NCBI GenBank assembly: GCA_003158295.1
Contig: PMIP01000064.1
Location: forward strand, 425 to 36,401
Direction of reading: 5' to 3'
Origin: Chloroflexota bacterium
GTDB lineage: Bacteria; Chloroflexota; Limnocylindria; Limnocylindrales; CSP1-4
DNA: 35,977 nucleotides
Shown here one piece after another: positions 32,582-35,977 of this stretch. The position numbers were made by a program, and so were the translations under genes. The notes beneath the pieces are model-generated. The model saw only the letters and a program-made list of their open reading frames with translations, had not been told where the DNA came from and made no database searches. Each line of letters starts with the position of its first letter. Position 1 is the stretch's first letter.

Positions 32582-33670
32582 TCACTCGTTGTAGAGGCGC
32601 TCTTCGATGAGCTTCTCCTGGACCGTCCGGCCGTTGGGGTCGAAGCACGAGTACTCGAAGTGCTTCTCGAATTCGAGATCGACGTTGTCCTGGCCGCCGC
32701 GGTTCTTCTCGACGGTCAAGATCACCCAGTCGCGGAACCGCTGTGCCTGGTACGGATTGAACTCGATGTTGACCTTGGCGACGATGTGGTACTTCTCGTT
32801 GATGATCAGGATGATGTCGGCCTCGTAGTTGATCGCCGACGAGCCCCGCAGGTGGTGGTTGCGGAGTCTCTGAGCCTTGAGACCCTCTTTGTCGGCGGCC
32901 ACGATCGCGATCATTGCCACCTGCTCCGAGAGAGCGATGTCCTTGAGGCCGTTGATGACGAACGTGACTTTCTCGGCTTCGGTGGTCGGTTCGGGGTGCA
33001 TCGGCACCTTCTGCATGTAGTCGACCACGACGAGGAGCCGCCGGTCGCCCGAGAGCTGGCGGTGCTGCTGGATGAGCTTGCGGATGTTCTCGACCGTGCT
33101 CGCCGTCTGCGAGCCCCGCATCAGGAACAGGTTCTGGCCGTAGCGGGCGATGCGGTCCAGGCTTGGGCGCAGCTTCTGGTTCGCGGTCAGGCCGGCACCG
33201 CCGGCCCCCTCGGCCATCCACGAGGCCATGATCTCCTTGCGAACGTCCTGGATCTTGATCGCGCCGGTCTTCTGGGGCAGGTGGGCAAGCGCCGACTCGA
33301 GGGCCACGAGCCGGTTCAGGAGGTACTGCTCTTCGTGCTCGAAGCAGATGTACAGCACATTGGCCTGGCCGCTGGAGGCCACGTTGCGTGACATCTGGAG
33401 AGCCATCGTCGTCTTGCCCGTGCCCTGCGCGCCGCCGATGAGCATGAGCTCGCCCGCTCGCAGGCCGCCGCCGATCGTCTTGTCCAGCATCCCGAATCCG
33501 AGCGGAATCGCCTGATACTCACCGAAGCGGCCGCTGGCCAGGTTGTCGTTCAGGTCCACCAGCACGTCCAGGGCGGAACGCGGAACGAGGCTGCCGTTGT
33601 CGGTGTCCAGCCGCCAGGTCAGCTGAGCCGGAGCGGCATCGGCTTCTGGCGCTCGGTCTTTCGTGGTCAC
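32582..33670 (-). CDS. DnaB C-terminal-domain-like (SF4/RecA-fold) ATPase
   Basis: This 362-residue protein resembles the ATPase half of the replicative helicase DnaB. Motifs: IPLGFGMLDKTIGGGLRAGE, Walker A GGAQGTGKTTMALQ (79-92), Walker B RRLLVVVDYMQKVP, the sensor-like AMIAIVAADKEGLKAQ, and RGSSAINYEADIILIINEKY followed by LTVEKNRGGQ. It lacks the N-terminal DnaG-binding domain of true DnaB (~450 residues), so it is unlikely to be the main replicative helicase. A RadA- or DnaB-derived repair or regulatory ATPase is more likely. The GTG at 33670 follows GGAGG. An extended -10 (TGATACGAT, about 33711-33719) lies upstream. It is co-directional with thpR. Confidence 0.85.
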   Translation of the reverse strand: MTTKDRAPEADAAPAQLTWRLDTDNGSLVPRSALDVLVDLNDNLASGRFGEYQAIPLGFGMLDKTIGGGLRAGELMLIGGAQGTGKTTMALQMSRNVASSGQANVLYICFEHEEQYLLNRLVALESALAHLPQKTGAIKIQDVRKEIMASWMAEGAGGAGLTANQKLRPSLDRIARYGQNLFLMRGSQTASTVENIRKLIQQHRQLSGDRRLLVVVDYMQKVPMHPEPTTEAEKVTFVINGLKDIALSEQVAMIAIVAADKEGLKAQRLRNHHLRGSSAINYEADIILIINEKYHIVAKVNIEFNPYQAQRFRDWVILTVEKNRGGQDNVDLEFEKHFEYSCFDPNGRTVQEKLIEERLYNE

Positions 33671-33710
33671 GGGTGCCTCCAGCCAGGTCCTAGTCGGAAC
33701 TCAGCGATGA

Positions 33711-33719
33711 GAATCGTAT
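33711..33719 (-). promoter_or_regulatory. Extended -10 candidate upstream of DnaB-C-like gene
   Basis: On the minus strand the sequence TGATACGAT matches an extended -10 (TGnTAnnaT), 40-50 bases before the GTG at 33670. No good -35 is visible, which extended -10 promoters tolerate. Confidence 0.35.
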
Positions 33720-33823
33720 CAGCGACTTCCAGCCACGGTACTCACCCAAACTGCACACGTCCACTCCCTTTGGGCTCGATGAGCCGGCGCAGCGATGCTA
33801 ATCCTCGCCGATCGCCCTTCCCG

Positions 33824-35230
33824 CTAGAGATGGTCCAACTCGGCAACCTCATCCCAGAATCTGGCAATCGCCCGAATCCCGGTCTCGTAGTTGGCCATGG
33901 ACATCCACTCGTTGGGGGCATGGAACTGCCCGTCCGGCGGCGCAAAACCCAAGAGCACGGTCGAAATCCCCAGGATCGACTCGAAGCTGGCGCAGACCGG
34001 GACGGATCCTCCCTCACGAATGTACAGCGGTGCGACGCCGAAGGTCGCCTCGATGGCCCGCGCGGCCGCCTGCGTGGCCGGGTTGTCGATCGGCGTCAGG
34101 CTGGCCTCGCCGTCGCCCAGGCGCTGGATCGAGTACCGCACCGATTTCGGCGCGACCCGGTCGATGTGTTCCGCCACGAGCGAGAAGATCTTCTCTGGAT
34201 CCTGGTTGGCCACGAGCCGGCAGCTGATCTTGGCGTGCGCATGGGCCGGGATGATGGTCTTGGGTCCTTCGCCCTCGAAACCGCCCCAGATTCCGCACAC
34301 GTCCAGCGTGGGCCTGGCTCCCAGCCGCTCGAGGGTCGTGTAGCCGGGCTCGCCGATCAGCTCCGGCACGCCGAGCGACTCCCGATAGGCCTCCTCGTCG
34401 AATGGAAGCTTCGCGAAGGCGGCCTTGTCCAGCGGCGTGAGCGCGGCCACGTCATCGTAGAACCCGGGGACCTGGATTCGGCCGCTCGTGTCCTTGAGTG
34501 CGGCCACGATGTGGCACAGGGCGTTGACGGGGTTGTCAACGGCGCCCCCGTACGCGCCCGAGTGGAGATCGACCGTGCTCCCCGTGACGTCCAGCTGGAA
34601 GTAGACCAGGCCGCGCAGGGCGATCGTGATCGAGGGCAGGTTGCCCTCGAAGAAACTGGTATCGGAGATGACGGCAAAGTCGGCCTGGAGGCGCCCCCGG
34701 TTGGCCTCGAGCCAGGCGTCGAGATGAACCGAGCTCGACTCCTCCTCGCCCTCGAACACCACGCGGATGTTGACCGGGAGATTCCCGCGAGTCTTCAGCA
34801 GCGCCTCGATCGCTCGGACGTGCATGTGCAGCTGCGATTTGTCGTCCGACGATCCGCGGGCCAGCATCTTCCCGTCCTTGACGACGGGCACGAACGGAGG
34901 CGAGTCCCACAGGTCGAGCGGGTCCACCGGCTGGACGTCGTAGTGGCAGTAGACCAGCACGGTGGGCCGGCCCGCGGCGTGCAGCCAGTCCGCGTACACG
35001 ACTGGGTGGCCCTCCGTCTCGGAGACCTCGACGTGGTCCATGCCCACGGCTCGAAGGTCCGCAGCCACGAACTCCGCCGCAGCCCGGCAGTCGCCGGCAT
35101 GGGACGGTATCCCCGAGATGCTGGCGATCCTGAGCAGGGTCTCGAACGACTCCAGTCGAGCCTCGGCGGTCTCGCTCAGGAATCGGTCCAGGGCCGCGTT
35201 CGAGGCGTCGTTGCGAATCTCGTCCGGCAT
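33824..35230 (-). CDS. M20-family metallopeptidase (dipeptidase)
   Basis: A complete 468-residue M20 peptidase of the CNDP/dipeptidase type, cytoplasmic, two-metal. Metal and catalytic residues: His96 in VYCHYDVQPVDP (with Asp98), the bridging Asp129 in RGSSDDKSQL, Glu162/Glu163 in FEGEEESSS, and the C-terminal His in GQFHAPNEW. The inserted dimerisation domain (about 200-320) includes VDLHSGAYGGAVDNPVNAL. It cleaves small peptides; specificity is not evident. The ATG at 35230 follows GGGAG, and a TACAAT -10 lies about 35 bases upstream. It appears monocistronic, ending 153 bases before the DnaB-C-like gene. Confidence 0.93.
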   Translation of the reverse strand: MPDEIRNDASNAALDRFLSETAEARLESFETLLRIASISGIPSHAGDCRAAAEFVAADLRAVGMDHVEVSETEGHPVVYADWLHAAGRPTVLVYCHYDVQPVDPLDLWDSPPFVPVVKDGKMLARGSSDDKSQLHMHVRAIEALLKTRGNLPVNIRVVFEGEEESSSVHLDAWLEANRGRLQADFAVISDTSFFEGNLPSITIALRGLVYFQLDVTGSTVDLHSGAYGGAVDNPVNALCHIVAALKDTSGRIQVPGFYDDVAALTPLDKAAFAKLPFDEEAYRESLGVPELIGEPGYTTLERLGARPTLDVCGIWGGFEGEGPKTIIPAHAHAKISCRLVANQDPEKIFSLVAEHIDRVAPKSVRYSIQRLGDGEASLTPIDNPATQAAARAIEATFGVAPLYIREGGSVPVCASFESILGISTVLLGFAPPDGQFHAPNEWMSMANYETGIRAIARFWDEVAELDHL

Positions 35231-35261
35231 CAGGCTCTCCCGGTGTGGCTACAAGGGATCG

Positions 35262-35267
35262 ATTGTA
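35262..35267 (-). promoter_or_regulatory. -10 element (TACAAT) for M20 peptidase
   Basis: TACAAT on the minus strand lies about 32 bases before the ATG at 35230, a normal leader length. A CTGACG further upstream is spaced too widely (21 bases) to be a firm -35. Confidence 0.45.
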
Positions 35268-35314
35268 TCGAGCGCCTGCCCTCCTGCACGTCAGGCAGTC
35301 CCGATCGGATAGCG

Positions 35315-35344
35315 GAACCGGGCGGCCTTGCGGCCGCCCGGTTC
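35315..35344 (-). terminator. Perfect 13-base-pair hairpin with GNRA loop downstream of ftsH
   Basis: Arms GAACCGGGCGGCC (35315-35327) and GGCCGCCCGGTTC (35332-35344) are perfectly complementary. In the minus-strand RNA the loop is GCAA, a GNRA tetraloop. It starts 23 bases after the ftsH stop. No U-tract follows. It separates ftsH from the M20 peptidase promoter. Confidence 0.8.
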
Positions 35345-35367
35345 TATGTCTCGCGTTGGGTCCCCTC

Positions 35368-35977
35368 TCAGGATGGGCTGGGGCTCGGGGCGACGGCCGG
35401 GGGCGGCGTCACGCTCGGGGAGGGCGCCGGGGTCGGAGGGCCGCCCAGCGGCGTGAGCCCGGAGATGCCGTGCAGGTTTAGCTTGGGCGGCAGATCGGCG
35501 AAGAGCTTCTCGAATTCTTCGGATTCGACCGTCTCCTCGGCTATGAGCTTGTCCGCCAGGGCCAGGAGCCTGCTCTTGTTTTCGGTCAGGGTCTTGGTCG
35601 CTCGGGCGTAGCCGTTCTCGACCAGTGCCCGAACTTCTTCGTCGATCAGCTTGGCTACGTCGTCCGAGTAGTTGCGCTGTTCGCCGATCTCCCGGCCCAG
35701 GAAGATCATCTCGTCGCGCTTTCCGAAGGCCAGCGGGCCGAGCTTGTCGCTCATGCCCCATTCGGTGACCATCCGGCGAGCCAGGTCGGTCGCCTTCTCG
35801 ATGTCATTGGAGGCGCCCGTCGTGGTGTCGCCGAATATCAGGCGTTCCGCGGCGTTGCCACCGAGCAGGCCGGCGATCTTGTCCTCGAACTCGGTTTTGG
35901 ACTGCAGGTAGCGGTCCTCGGTGGGCAGGGCCATCGTGTAGCCGAGCGCCATGCCGCGGCTGATGATCGTGACCTTG
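35368..35977 (-). CDS. ftsH: ATP-dependent zinc metalloprotease FtsH (C-terminal part)
   Basis: Only the C-terminal ~203 residues are in the window; the AAA+ domain and the HExxH motif lie beyond the right edge. What is visible is the M41 peptidase domain after the zinc helix: KVTIISRGMALGYTMALP, LLGGNAAERLIFG, the TTGASNDIEKATDLAR segment (its Asp is the third zinc ligand in the family), MVTEWGMSDKLGPLAFG, then the helical end. FtsH degrades membrane and short-lived cytoplasmic proteins at the inner membrane. Oddly, the protein ends in a low-complexity Pro/Ser/Ala tail (PPTPAPSPSVTPPPAV and similar) after the normal domain end. Confidence 0.95.
   Translation of the reverse strand, partial: KVTIISRGMALGYTMALPTEDRYLQSKTEFEDKIAGLLGGNAAERLIFGDTTTGASNDIEKATDLARRMVTEWGMSDKLGPLAFGKRDEMIFLGREIGEQRNYSDDVAKLIDEEVRALVENGYARATKTLTENKSRLLALADKLIAEETVESEEFEKLFADLPPKLNLHGISGLTPLGGPPTPAPSPSVTPPPAVAPSPSPS

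Noticed and set aside
33707-35611. Plus-strand open frame of 634 codons
   Set aside because: Antisense to the M20 peptidase and the end of ftsH, both with clear catalytic or family motifs.
1-35977. tRNA, rRNA and riboswitch search by eye
   Set aside because: No tRNA T-loop (GTTCGAATC-type) with matching acceptor, no rRNA core sequence and no known riboswitch core was seen. A covariance-model scan would be needed to exclude small RNAs.

Overview
The window is about 36 kb of GC-rich bacterial DNA, packed with genes and almost certainly chromosomal. It looks like a soil or aquatic Chloroflexota genome, perhaps Limnocylindria-like. That is inferred from high GC, many GTG starts, a TrpB2-type tryptophan synthase beta chain, several lipoproteins and zinc-ribbon proteins, and a secreted protein of the 'PLTPxRILDTR' type. 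It is not proven, because no rRNA or other taxonomic marker is present. I found no tRNA, rRNA, CRISPR array or intact insertion sequence.

Left half (1 to about 19,340): an accessory-looking region with wide gaps, mixed strands, gene remnants and many secreted proteins. In order it holds a truncated secreted protein (minus strand); an RDD membrane protein; a compact plus-strand cassette (broken DNA methyltransferase, two small unknown proteins and a Cys/His-motif protein), with an MBL-fold hydrolase gene overlapping its end; a large surface protein with two DUF11/DUF7933-like repeats; and a nitroreductase. Next come a pair of secreted or anchored unknowns, a TIGR02391/Ymh protein with a HEPN-type R-x4-H motif beside a small basic membrane protein, a lipoprotein, a zinc-ribbon protein and a small helix-anchored protein. 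An ECF sigma factor whose overlapping partner carries a seven-bladed kelch propeller follows, then another lipoprotein and a zinc-ribbon/lipobox hybrid. Short dispersed repeats lie in the gaps.

Right half (19,506 to 35,977): core-like and dense. A co-directional minus-strand run reads tyrA (prephenate dehydrogenase), NUDIX, ECF sigma, NfeD-type membrane protease, SPFH/stomatin, CpaE/TadZ-like ATPase, comM and dprA. The first four genes are joined by 4-base stop/start overlaps. Notably, the NfeD protein has an extra cytoplasmic N-terminus exactly where an anti-sigma factor gene would normally sit. A NarL-type response regulator is read divergently from tyrA. Beyond it, again on the minus strand, are a small zinc ribbon, TrpB2, ThpR (LigT-like 2H phosphoesterase), a DnaB-C-like ATPase, an M20 dipeptidase and the 3' end of ftsH.

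Themes: (i) both ECF sigma factors overlap a gene for a one-or-more-pass membrane protein that fuses an anti-sigma-like N-terminus to an unusual outer domain (kelch propeller or NfeD protease); (ii) three genes (tyrA, comM, a zinc ribbon) have a -10-like hexamer exactly six bases before the start codon, as expected of leaderless mRNAs; (iii) two genes end in long perfect hairpins closed by GNRA tetraloops with no U-tract.
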